A stretch of 64,000 nucleotides of DNA from Rhizopus arrhizus (Eukaryota > Mucoromycota > Mucoromycetes > Mucorales > Rhizopodaceae), in NCBI GenBank assembly GCA_024220505.1, contig JAKZZE010000008.1, positions 806,001-870,000 on the forward strand, given 5' to 3'. Below, in pieces: positions 38,520-49,512 of this stretch (position 1 is the first letter of the stretch; each line of letters starts with the position of its first letter). A program made the translations under genes and the position numbers. The notes below the pieces were generated by a model that saw nothing but the letters and a program-made list of their open reading frames with translations, was not told where the DNA came from and ran no database searches.

Positions 38520-39861
38520 ATGAAAAAAGAGGGAATTAAGTCTTACTATCAAGCTAAGATTGAAGAGTGTGAATTAGTTTTAAATGAAAAGTCCCAAGAT
38601 TTACGTCGTTTAGAAGCACAAAGAAACGCTTTAAACGCAAAAGGTTCTTATTTGTTTTTTTATGTGTTTTAAAAGTACTTTAATGACTCTGTTCATAGTG
38701 CGTCTTTTAAAAGAAGAACTTCAGTTATTACAGGAGCCTGGTTCCTATGTAGGTGAAGTTGTAAAAGTGATGGGAAAAAAGAAAGTATTGGTCAAGGTAA
38801 GACGATTCGTTGATGGACAAGAGTGTGTATTAACTTTTTTTACTAAAAAAGGTCCATCCTGAAGGCAAATTTGTTGTTGACATTGCTTCCGATATTGACA
38901 TTGCTCAACTTACACCTACAACACGTGTTGCACTTCGTAACGACTCTTATCAACTTCATAAAGTATTACCCAACAAGATTGATCCTCTTGTATCTCTCAT
39001 GATGGTTGAAAAAGTACCTGATTCCACATATGAAATGGTGGGTGGTTTAGATCAACAAATTAAAGAAATTAAAGAAGTGATTGAGTTACCTGTTAAACAT
39101 CCCGAACTGTTTGAATCTCTTGGTATTGCTCAACCCAAGGGTGTCCTTCTTTATGGACCTCCTGGTACAGGTAAAACGCTTTTAGCAAGAGCTGTTGCTC
39201 ATCATACCGATTGTCGATTTATTCGTGTATCTGGTTCTGAATTGGTGCAAAAGTATATCGGTGAAGGCAGTCGAATGGTTCGTGAGTTGTTTGTCATGGC
39301 GAGGTAAGGAATGAATGAACAAAGAGAGGAGGAAGATGAGACTGACGTGTTTATAGAGAGCATGCACCTTCAATTATTTTTATGGATGAAATTGATTCGA
39401 TCGGTTCGGCTCGTATGGAAAGTGGTGGAGGAGGAGATTCTGAAGTACAAAGAACTATGTTGGAATTGTTGAATCAATTGGATGGATTTGAAGCAACAAA
39501 GAATATCAAGGTCATCATGGCCACCAACCGTATAGATATTTTAGATCCTGCCTTACTGCGTCCTGGACGTATTGATCGTAAGATTGAATTTCCTCCACCC
39601 AGTGAAGAAGCTCGTGCAGACATTTTAAAGATTCACTCTCGCAAGATGAACTTGACAAGAGGAATCAACCTTCGTAAGATTGCCGAAAAGATGAGTGGAA
39701 GTAGCGGTGCGGAAGTCAAGGCTGTTTGTACAGAGGCTGGTATGTTTGCCTTACGTGAACGTCGTGTTCATGTCACTCAAGAAGATTTTGAAATGTCGGT
39801 TGCAAAGGTCATGAAGAAGGATTCAGATGCCAATACAAGTTTAAAGAAACTCTGGAAATAA
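38520..39861 (+). CDS. RPT6: 26S proteasome AAA-ATPase RPT6 (PSMC5)
   Basis: Rpt6 is one of the six ATPases that unfold substrates in the 19S base. Exons are 38520-38643, 38699-38796, 38852-39303 and 39357-39861, giving 392 residues. The N-terminal coiled coil has [20 protein letters not shown]. The OB domain has [20 protein letters not shown]. Walker A is [20 protein letters not shown] and Walker B is [13 protein letters not shown]. The arginine-finger region reads [20 protein letters not shown]. The C terminus is KKLWK, slightly different from a full HbYX motif, as usual for Rpt6. The coding frame is intact and flanked on both sides by decayed repeat DNA. It shares the window with another proteasome gene, RPN2, but the two are 36 kb apart. 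Confidence 0.97.
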
Positions 39862-41480
39862 AATGCCTTGTTTATTATTAAATGGTTCTACTCTTTTGAT
39901 TCTTTATTTAACCACCTTTTTTTGAAGTACGAAAAAATAGAGTTGCTTAAAAAAAAGGTCTTTTGACAATAAAAAATTTAGTACTCGCAGTAATATCAAC
40001 TTTGTGCTTCGAAAACCTCTTCTGGCAGCTCCTTTTTTTTTGGAAGAATATTATATTTTGGAGAACATGGATTTATAATGTGGAGCCGTGAAGCATTATT
40101 TAAATTTAAAAAAGAGCTTAAAGAACAGAATGTACAGTGCTTCCACTCTCATTCTATAGATATTTTGAAAACTCTAACCACTTTTTTTGCCCCAAAAAAA
40201 GAGGTTAGCTTAGTCAGATGTTTGAAATTAATTTGCCCAGCTTTTCGAAAATAAATTGGTCAGTTTTCACAAACATGAGTAAACAATTCTTTTTATTTTT
40301 TTAAGCCCGAGTGAGGCAAGTTTGGAATTCTTCAAACAATCATTTATTGCAGCATCCATAACTCTATGCATTTATCAATTACCTTTTTCGCAGATACATA
40401 CTTTTACTGACAACAATATTTAAAATGTTGTCCTCTTCAACTATCAACATTTATCAATACTTTTTTGTTCAATTGAGCGCTCTTGAATATGCTAATGAAC
40501 ATTTGGTCAATATCCCAGTTTGCAGATAAAATCGAATTTGACGCTTGATATTCCAATGTTGCTATTCATCATGCTAATTGGATCAAACATCAGACTCATT
40601 CTAATAAGAGAAATACTACTGCTGTTTTCCATATGCTCAAAGAGGCATTAGAAGCTTGTTTGTTGCCGAAGAAGACGCGTTACTTCATATTTGAGCACAG
40701 TAAAACAAAAACAGAAAAGAAAGAAGCAACCAAGGTGCCAGTATCAGAAGGCGTACCTTCTGAAGAAGCATCTGAATCAAATGAAGTAACTACTAAAAAA
40801 AAAGGAGAGTAACAAAAAAGCCTTCCATTAAGTCTTTTTAAGATGTTCAAAAATTGTGGCTGCTGCAATATATGGTTTAAAGAGATTCAAGTTGCAAACG
40901 AGGCGGAGCTAAATAATTGGAAGAATAAGGACATCACGCATCTGTCACGCAAAGGAATTATTGATTTTACTAACAAAAGCCAACTGAAGCTGATTGGAGT
41001 ACCCTTGGATAAGCTAAAAAGCAGATTCCAGTTGAATACTGAAGAAGTGGATAGAGATGTTGATTCTTTGGATAAATTCGCAAAGAAGGTAAAACGAGTA
41101 ATGCAATATACTATATATGAACGTGTATAGAAACTAAACAAACTTTCTAGGCCCATAATCACAATGTCGCAAAAAAAAAAAAAAAAAAAAGCTTTGAAGG
41201 AGATAGAGGCATTTCAATATACCAACGGCTCTGAAAGAAGAGTGAAGATGATTTACATCCACATGTAAGTTGTAATACTACCATCTAAGGGTTCAGAAAG
41301 CTGCATCTATAGTTCAACAAACGTTAACCCCTGGTTCTATCTTTTTTTTTCCTAATAATTTGTTTGAAAAGGTCGCTGATGTCTACAAGACCATTGAACA
41401 ACATCTTGGGGAGGCTGACGGATTTTGCAATCTTTCTAAATACGAAACTCGACGTTCTGCTCAGCCATTGTAGTTGCACG
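39862..41480. other. Repeat-like block with broken coding remnants
   Basis: After the RPT6 3' end the plus strand carries coding-like pieces at about 40560-40812 (VFHMLKEALEACLLPKKTRY and a Lys/Glu/Ser-rich tail ending in TAA) and 40843-41127 (AELNNWKNKDITHLSRKGII). These are separated by stops, and a 19-nt A tract interrupts the next stretch near 41171. No intact gene was found. The pieces may belong to the same decayed element as the zinc-knuckle ORF downstream. Confidence 0.35.
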
Positions 41481-41505
41481 ATTTCGACAGGCTGAGGATT
41501 CTAGA

Positions 41506-41975
41506 ATGGCCTTATCAGACGGTTTTTTATACAATAATATGAATTTTAAGACCATTCCTTCTATGGTACATGCTGAAAGAAGCTTAGTCCGTTTGCAGTT
41601 GACCTTATTGCATGTCCTGTCAAAAGCTACCTTTTTGGAAGATCTGTCGAGCTCTCTTAAGTACTATGGAAAAGCTTGTCAAGTTAAGCAACTGTTGCAT
41701 GAGGGATACTTTGAGGGTGAGTTGTCAGTTTTATTGGACGATTCCTCTCCTAGCTTAGATGAGCAAGGAATTCTTCTTCCCAAACAAGCTTTGCAGAGAA
41801 ACATATATTTGGAGGCTTGGGATACGCTTGCTCAGGCATGGCACAAAGGGGCGGAGCTAGTATGCTACTACTGTCGTAAGGCTGGGCATATTCGTGCTAA
41901 GTGTCGTTTGTTGCAGAAACAGGTGTGCTATGGATGTGGTAAAAATGGACATACAGTCAAGCTTATGGAATTTGG
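41506..41975 (+). pseudogene. Zinc-knuckle ORF remnant, retroelement ORF1/gag-like
   Basis: An open frame of about 155 codons with no complete end. It contains FLEDLSSSLKYYGKACQVKQ and then a CCHC zinc knuckle, CYYCRKAGHIRAKC (C-x2-C-x4-H-x4-C). A second knuckle begins CYGCGKNGH, but its last cysteine is missing because the sequence changes character just afterwards. Two adjacent CCHC knuckles after a helical region are typical of nucleic-acid-binding gag or LINE ORF1 proteins. The frame is truncated about 35 bp before the inverted repeat starts at 42010. No reverse transcriptase follows. Retroelement origin is an inference. Confidence 0.45.
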
Positions 41976-42009
41976 CATTTTCAAGACAAAACTAGTTGTG
42001 AACCGCCGG

Positions 42010-42197
42010 TGCAAGAAATTGTTCCTTTTTAACCCAAAAAATGAATATAACACGCGAACAAGCTATTTGCATGTTCTTCTCTGAAGAATATAATGAAGAA
42101 AATGTAGCAAGGTTCTCGAAAAAGATTGCTGATTTTGGCTCCTTTGATGTATGCTATGAGACCGATCCTAGAAAACCAGTTTTAGTATCTTTGACGC
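42010..42197 (+). repeat. Left arm of an inverted repeat containing a gene start
   Basis: About 185 bp nearly identical, by eye at least 95 percent, to the reverse complement of 43655-43843. It opens TGCAAGAAATTGTTCC and contains the ATG at 42041 and the first about 52 codons of the recombinase-like gene. Homology stops just after the codons for RKPVL. Confidence 0.85.
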
Positions 42198-43383
42198 GAA
42201 TTCGGAGCGATCCGTTTTCTTTCAAGCGGTATACAATTAAACATTCAACTTCAAACTATGATGAACCAGAAAAAAAAGATTCTGAACTTAGTAAGTGTTT
42301 TATATGCTATGCATTTTATTCTACATACTATTTTAACATCAGAATGTCTATAAATACAGCTTCAGAATTGCAAGTCATTACATTTTAAACGAAGTATACG
42401 TTACCGCCGTTGACACACCAAATGAAAGTGTTTATTGTCTCAAAAGAGTTACCACGAATGACATTTACGAGTTGGTTATAACAAAAACTGACTGCATGCG
42501 TAAAAAATCGGAAGCAGCCTTTGCGACATGGTGTTCCAAGAAAGGCATCCATTTTATGAATTCACCAGCCATCAGAAAAAGGGAAAGAGGCTCAAACAGC
42601 CGCTATCGAGAGCTATACGTATTGAAAGATGAATACATAGGTAACAGATTATTAGTAATTTTTGCAAAAATGCTTGCTATATTTGCTTACTTTTTCTTAG
42701 AGAGCGCAGTAGAAAACATAACAAAGTATGTACCGAAATACCAAAATCACATAAATTCCTTGAAAGTCAAAGTTATATTATCATTGGGTATGCAAGGAAA
42801 TCCCCAGGTCGTGAAGGAAAGCAAAAAAGAATAGACCTGCTGAACCGTATGGTGTGTTGTTTAATGGAAAGGTCAATGTGCGATAAAATCTTTGTTTCAT
42901 TCTCTTGCTTGGCATCAGATAGTCTTGCTTCAAGGGACATAAATGAGAAAACTGATTTATTAGCCGAATTAGCGAGGGTCGATGGAAATACACAAAGTAT
43001 AGTATATTTATAAATGGGTGTATATGGGTGCCATTCCCATTCTGATATTAAACCTTTTCTTCAGGTATGGTTTCTTATATCAGTGCAGCAGAACAGAATA
43101 TTTGTCTCGTAGCTCTAGATTCTGCAGGACTATCAACCGATGTCAATGACTTGCACTCCTTTGCCAGGTAATTTACACCATGTGGAAGTAAAATTTCTTC
43201 AGTAATGCTTACAATGTGTTTCTCATTAGCAAACATGAAAAATTGAAAACGATAATAATTGATAACTTGCCTTCTAATCATAAAGTTCATGTTTTTCAAC
43301 GAGAAGCAATTTTGAACGACCCTTCAAGCTTAACCTCCTTCAATTGTAGGTCAAAGTCTATACAAAGTTCCAAGATAATTTAA
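42041..43383 (+). pseudogene. Serine-recombinase-like gene (IS607 TnpA-like layout), two frameshifts
   Basis: Five exon-like segments with good splice sites: 42041-42290, 42343-42640, 42701-42996, 43065-43167 and 43230-43383. Joins 2/3, 3/4 and 4/5 agree in phase. Join 1/2 needs one base less, and an A8 run lies just upstream. Inside segment 3 an extra AT at about 42775-42778 must be ignored. The product then reads as follows: an N-terminal region with FSEEYNEENVARFSKKIADF; a helix-turn-helix-like part EAAFATWCSKKGIHFMNSPA followed by RKRERGSNSRYRELYVL; then IIGYARKSPGREGKQKR, matching the Y-x-R-x-S catalytic motif of serine recombinases; then CLVALDSAGLSTDVNDL, placed like the D-R-L-x-R region. 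HTH plus catalytic domain at the C terminus is the IS607 TnpA order. The lesions may be real or assembly errors. The family call is an inference. Confidence 0.45.
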
Positions 43384-43550
43384 ATGCGTTTTTTCTTTAT
43401 TTTATTACTACCCCTTTTATTATATATCTCTTTCTTTTTTATATTTTTAATCAATTCCAACAAGTCATTTTATTAAGAATTTTCCAAAATTTGGGCCAAA
43501 AAAGGTTCAGCTAATCGTAAAGAATTTTAAATATATGGGCAATAAAGTTA

Positions 43551-43808
43551 TTATTTAACGAAGTTATTTCCATTTGCATTACATTCATCACACATTGCTT
43601 GGTTGGATGAAGACATATACATCTTGAAAATAGAAGATTTGGAATGAATTCTAGCAAGCGACAGTAAAACTGGTTTTCTAGGATCGGTCTCATAGCATAC
43701 ATCAAAGGAGCCAAAATCAGCAATCTTTTTCGAGAGCCTTGCTACATTTTCTTCATTATATTCTTCAGAGAAGAACATGCAAATAGCTTGTTCGCGTGTT
43801 ATATTCAT
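43551..43808 (-). CDS. Second copy of the recombinase-gene N terminus, inverted, with a different tail
   Basis: An 85-residue frame on the minus strand. The first about 52 residues match the product of the left arm, with the single early change VARF to VARL (ENVARLSKKIADFGSFDVCY). After KPVLLSLARIHS it diverges to a tail with CDECNANGNNFVK and a stop. It starts inside the right arm of the inverted repeat and reads inward, toward the 3' end of the plus-strand gene. It may be a truncated copy, a partner gene, or the first exon of a gene whose remainder is missing. Confidence 0.45.
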   Translation of the reverse strand: MNITREQAICMFFSEEYNEENVARLSKKIADFGSFDVCYETDPRKPVLLSLARIHSKSSIFKMYMSSSNQAMCDECNANGNNFVK

Positions 43809-43843
43809 TTTTTGGGTTAAAAGGGAACAATTTTTTGCAGATA
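43655..43843 (-). repeat. Right arm of the inverted repeat
   Basis: Reverse complement of 42010-42197 with only a few differences by eye. Its outer end reads TGCAAAAAATTGTTCC on the minus strand. The sequence immediately outside the two arms is unrelated, so the arms end sharply; I see no target-site duplication. Confidence 0.85.
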
Positions 43844-44705
43844 ACCCAGAGAATACAGCAATCGAGGTTCCAGAGGTCAGTGTTGTATACTAAAAGAAAA
43901 TCTGAGGCTCAAGCGTACATTGTTTTAAAGTGGGATGTGAATCAAAAAAATTTTTTTTTGAAAACATCTATCCATACTCTCCATTTTTTAGGTCAATGCA
44001 CAAAGAGATGTTTATTGGCAGAGCAGAATTTATACCACAAAGAGGTCAAGCCGTTGTTAAATTTTGAGAGAAGCGATTGATGATAGAGTTCATTATAAAA
44101 TAAACGATATCATAAAGACCAGCTTTCAGGGCGAAAAGGGCAGTTTCCAAAAAAGTGAGCATTTGGACGTGAGTATTTGCGACAATGCTGGTAACAGTAA
44201 AAATGGTTGTATTAGAGATAACCGAAAATGGTTTAGGCTTGTAATCCATTGGGACAGCGAACAAAAGGCATTGATGCGTGCTGAATTATCTACTTTATCA
44301 GAAAGTTGATTTTGATTTAGTACATGAGACCAGATAAGCCACTTGGTTTGATGATAGGATTGTGAATATCTTGGCGCAGCTTGGAGACCAGACTCCAGTT
44401 ATACAGCAAAAGAGAAGGAATGAAAACTCAAGCCACTGTTGGAAAAAGCAAAACTGAGTTCAAAAGAAATTAAAAAACATTGACTGCATGATGTGTAACT
44501 ATGGTAACAAGGTGCTTTTTTTATATTGACATTCTCGTTGCATGACACGGTTACTTAGCTATAAATGGTCAAATGACTAATAGTGTGATCTGCATCCGAA
44601 AAAAAAAAAAAAAAAAAAAGAACGTTCCTGAAATATATAAAAAAAACAATTGTGACTTTACCCCCCCCTCTTTTTTTCTTTTTTTTTTTTTGCGACTAAA
44701 AAAAT
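43844..44705. other. Repeat-like flank and IDE promoter region
   Basis: A short coding-like piece at about 44064-44300 (SEHLDVSICDNAGNSKNGCI) is open but has no recognisable family. The remainder is A/T-rich, with a 19-nt A tract near 44600, a C7 run near 44661 and T runs before the IDE start. Confidence 0.4.
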
Positions 44706-47700
44706 ATGGTATCAGCAATAGAGTGGCAAATACAAGAAGGTTATTCTGTTTATACAAAGCCACTTGAAAAACCAGCCAAAGACAACCGAGAATATCGTTT
44801 ATTGAAACTTGACAATGAGTTACAAGTGTTAATCATTAGTGATCCTGAAACAGATCGAGCTAGTGCTTCACTGGATGTCCATGTTGGCAGTCTAAGTGAC
44901 CCAGTAAGAGATAACTCTTGAATGACTCTATTCAACTCACCTTTTTAAAGGAAAACCTTCAAGGTCTAGCTCATTTTTGTGAACACTTGTTATTTATGGG
45001 CACCAAGAAATACCCTAAAGAAAATGACTATTACAGCTATCTTTCTGAACATTCTGGTACACATCTGCCCCCCTGGATGATAAAATAGCCACTAAAACTC
45101 ATGCTTTCTACAAAGGTTATGCCAATGCATTCACTGGCACGGTTAACACAAACTATTTTTTTGAAGTGGGACATGCGTGGCTCGAAGGCGCTCTCGATCG
45201 CTTCTCGCACTTTTTCATCGACCCATTGTTTTCCGAAAGCTGTACCGAACGTGAACTGAGAGCGGTCGATTCAGAGCACAAAAAGAATTTACAATCGGAT
45301 TGCTGGCGAATTACACAGGTGGAGAAGACGCAAAGTGATCCCGGTCATCCTTGGCATCTGTTCGAAACAGGTAATTTGGAAACATTGATGGATCGCCCAA
45401 AGCAATTGGGGTTGGACGTCCGACAGGAGCTGCTAAAGTTTCATGATACGTATTATTCGGCCAATCTGATGAAATTGGTCGTGATCGGTCGAGGTAAGAA
45501 AGTCGATGAAAGGGGACATGAATGTGTGTGTGCTGATGACTGTATAGAATCTCTGCAGCAGCTCACGGAATGGGTGGTGGAAATGTTTTCGAGTGTGAAG
45601 AACAAGAGTATTCCGGTTCCTTCTTTTGATGGCCATCCACTCACAAAGAATGAATTGGGAAAGCAATTGTTTATCAAGTCGGTCAAGAAAAGCCGTACGT
45701 TGGAAGTGACGTTTCCATTTCCGGATCAAACGCCTTTTTATGAATGCCAGGTAAAATGAGTCCCTTCCTTGTCAGCAGTACTGATTGTTTCTTTAGCCTG
45801 CCAATTACCTTTCTCATCTCACCGGTCATGAAGGGCCAGGCTCGATCTTGTCCTTTTTGAAAAAGAAAACATGGGCAACCTCATTAAATTCGGGTATTTC
45901 CTATGGTGGTGTCGGATTCGCCTTTTACCATTTCATTATCGAATTAACCGAACAAGGATTATGCAAGTTCTGATAGTTATAAAACACATACTATCTTCAC
46001 AGTCCCAATCAACTCTCACTAATACACACACCCCTTTTCTTTAGGTCACTATGAAGATGTCGTGGTCTCCTTGTTTGAATATATCGAACTGGTCAAATTG
46101 AAAGGTGTACAACAATGGATTTTTGATGAAATCAAATCATTGGCAGAAATTGAATTCAAATTTCTCGAGCAGTGTCCTCCTTCCCAATACACCTCGTTCT
46201 TGAGCCAACAGATGCAAGAAAACTATCCCCCTCAATGGATTATCAGTGGAAATGCTTTGCTTCGAAAGTACGATCCAGACTTGATTGAAGAACATTTAAA
46301 ATTGCTAAGACCTGATAACTTTCGACTGACTTTGGCCTGTCAAGAGTTCCCACATGGTATTCAATGTACACAAGTAGAAAAATGGTATTCTACTGAATAT
46401 GAAGTATTGCCTTTGAGTGAGCATCTCGTTAAAGTAAATTGCAAAAAAGAAAAGAAAAGAAAAGAATACTAAAAAAGTGGAATAGAGGTTGGCCCATGTT
46501 TCTTTGAATCAAGCATTCAGTTTACCTGCTCCCAATGAATTCATACCGACTCAACTTGATGTGGTGAAACAAGAGGAAAAAAGAAATGAGCCTCAATTGA
46601 TACAGGATACGCCTACTACAAAGATATGGTACAAAAAAGATGATACGTTTTGGATACCAAAAACCAATATGTGGGTTTCCTTTAAAAACCCCCTGACGTT
46701 TGCAACTCCTAGACACGCTGTGATGTTGGCGTAAGTTTTTCGCATTTTGAAATGATTCCTTGCTAATGTTGATCTGCAGACTGTATATAGGGCTATTGTC
46801 TGATTCATTAACCGAGTATTCCTATAATGCAGAATTAGCCGGGCTCAATTATTATCTTACCCAAGAGACGGAAGGGATCATGGTATGAACCAGATGTATT
46901 CCATCCCATCTTGCTCACTTTTTTTTTTTCTACTTTAGCTCTATGTAGGTGGATTTAGCCACAAGCTTTCGTTGTTATTGGAAAAGGTGATATCAAGGAT
47001 GAAGGGCATTTGCATAGAACAAGATCGATTTGATATGATCAAGGATGAGCTGATAAGAGAGTACGAAAACTTTTTTTTGGAAGCGCCTTACCAGCACGCC
47101 ACTTATTATCTGTCCCTGGCGCTGAGCAACCGCGAATGGACCTGTGAGGATCTGATGGGACAACTAAAAGAGATTGAACTTGAGGATCTCGAGGAATTTA
47201 TCCCTCTGATCCTGTCTACCTTACAGACTGAGGCGTTGGTACACGGATCAATGGAACAAGAGACAGTGGTCGAGATGCTAGACCGGGTTCAAAAAGTACT
47301 GTCGCCTAGACCGTTGACGCCCAGTCAACTGGCCGGTGCACGAGCGGTCGTTTTACCCGAGGGCCAACATTTTGTGCATGCGGTGGCAGTACATGATGCG
47401 CAAGAGGTGAATTCGGCCTTGGCTTACTATAGCCAGGTATGCAGCGTACGAGAGATTGAGAAACGCAACATGTTGGCGTTGATAGCTCAGATAGCACAAG
47501 AGCCTTGCTTCAATCAGCTTCGAACGCAGGAACAGCTAGGCTATATTGTCTACAGTGGTATCAAGGGACAACATGGCCTCTTGGGGTTCCGGGTGGTGAT
47601 CCAGAGTGAACGTGATCCGGTCTATTTGGAAAACCGAGTGCTGGACTTTTTGGAATCACTACGAAAGACACTGGAAGAGATGACCGAGACCGAATACCAA

Positions 47701-48279
47701 TCTCAGGTGGATTCACTTATGGCAGAGAAGCAGGAAAAATTCAAGAATCTGATTCAAGAGGGATACAAGTACTGGCTCAACATCCAATCAGGCTATTATG
47801 AATTCACTGAGGTCGACACAGACGTTGCCACACTGAAAACAATTACCAAGGCCTCACTGCTTGAGTTTTATGACGCCTATCTCTCCCCCGTCTCCGCCCG
47901 CACCTTTTCCGTTCACCTTCAATCCCAGCGGACACCCAACCTGCAGACACCGTCCTTGACGGTCGAAAATATTTATCCCGTCTTGAAATTCCTGCAGCCT
48001 GACTTTGTGACCCAAGAGACCTTTCAAGGATGGGTGGTTGATCACGTAGGTGAATCAGCTCAATTTGCATCTGAATCGGAACTCGTGGCGTTTTTGAAAA
48101 GCAAAGAGATCCAGGTCGATGGCGTCCTTCAAAAAGTCTATCAAGGACACAGTGCGCTCTCTCGACGAGATCATTCAACGCTGCCCAAAGACTATGGCAT
48201 CGTCTCTGACCTAGTCGATTTTCGTCGTAGAATGCCCTTGTCGGCTGCTGCTGTACCAGTTTACAGCAAGTATTTTTAG
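44706..48279 (+). CDS. STE23: Insulin-degrading enzyme / Ste23-type M16 metallopeptidase
   Basis: IDE-type peptidases degrade short peptides inside a closed chamber; in yeast Ste23 helps mature a-factor. Exons are 44706-44903, 44951-45056, 45116-45493, 45548-45750, 45797-45962, 46045-46433, 46486-46730, 46780-46882 and 46939-48279, giving 1042 residues, the family size. The inverted zinc motif HxxEH is HFCEH (His74, Glu77, His78) in [20 protein letters not shown]. Other hallmarks are [68 protein letters not shown] and VPVYSKYF. The intron 45963-46044 needs a GC donor (gcaagt); with it the reading is LTEQGLCHYEDVVV in exact register. The last exon is large and noticeably richer in G+C. Confidence 0.95.
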
Positions 48280-48954
48280 AGAATCCAATTGTCTTTCTTC
48301 CCCCCTAATGTTGTTGTATTTTTCATTAAAAATTTTTTTTGACTTCCTAACCTGGTAGCATGTCTAATGAAATTCTGACTTGTATAGATCTATCTTCTTT
48401 GTCATTTTATTCTTGATGGAATGAATAAAAAAAGAAAAAGGGTGATACAGTCTTGTTGTTTTTGAGCATGAATAGACTAGAAAGAAATCTTTATTTTTGA
48501 TAGCAATACTAATTGTGTTATCTCGTAAGAATAAAAAAGACTATAAAATTCAACGAGACTTAAAAAAGTTATATTTTTATTTAATATTATTGTATCTGGT
48601 ATTTATATCCTTTTCATGAAGATTCAATTAAATCCTTTTCAAGATACTTTAATTAATTATAGCTGTAGATCTAGCATGAATAAATTTTAGTATGAAGACC
48701 TGTTCCTGGTTATGCAAGTGGACTGTTTATAATTATTTAAGTAGATCTATTTTTCATTTATGTCTCATTGCATCAGGAGCTATATTAAAACAACTTGTAT
48801 TGAGTTAAAGGAGTGGAATTAGTTATGACCGAATAATAGAGAAAAGACTGTAATAAATCTTTGTAAAGCATTCACTACTCTGATTTCTTATAAATTGAAT
48901 ATGAATCATGTTTAAAGTATGTTGGGATACGACACTAATGAAGTCTATTTTATA

Positions 48955-49057
48955 TACGACATGCAACCTTGGCCTTGATATATCGTGATAATAGAAACTC
49001 GACTAGTTCAATTAGACAAAATGATCACAGAGAGATAAAAGATGCATTTGGTTCTCA
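48955..49057. repeat. Dispersed repeat, copy 1
   Basis: About 100 bp with a second, diverged copy at 60283-60405. Shared blocks include ACGACATGCAACC, TTGGCCTTGAT, AGAAACTCG and TTAGACAAAATGA in the same order. This copy lacks a 20-bp internal duplication present in copy 2. Confidence 0.75.
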
Positions 49058-49391
49058 TCCAAGTCGATAGATCAATCACGACAACAACAAGATAAGTCTG
49101 ATCGAAATTGAAAGCAAATGGGAGTTGTTGGAGACAAGCTCTGAAATGATCTACAAAAGCCCTTCAAAAAGGAATAAAGTAGGCAACGGATCAGACCTTA
49201 AAATTCATTCAGACACTAGTGGTAATTTAAATGCTAAAGTAGATGCCAAGGCCTATTCATCGGTCTTTGTGAACTTTAAGAATGTCTCCTCTTGCTTGTA
49301 ATGCAAATTTCATTGTATTTATACGCAAAACCCCTCTATTCAAACAAGAGGGATAATATGATGATGGAATATTAAAATGTCGCTTGAATGC

Positions 49392-49512
49392 TTTTGTTTT
49401 TTTTGTTTTTTTTTTGTTTTTTTTTTTTTTTTTTTTTTTTTTGTTTTTTTTTTTGTTTTTTTTTTTTTTTTTTTTTTTTGTTTTTTTTTTTGTTTTTTTT
49501 TTTGTTTTTTTT
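49392..49512 (+). repeat. T-tract punctuated by single G residues
   Basis: About 120 bp of T runs (8-25 nt) each separated by one G, ending TTTTTTGCAG. A lysine-rich frame on the opposite strand is an artefact of this tract. Confidence 0.85.
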
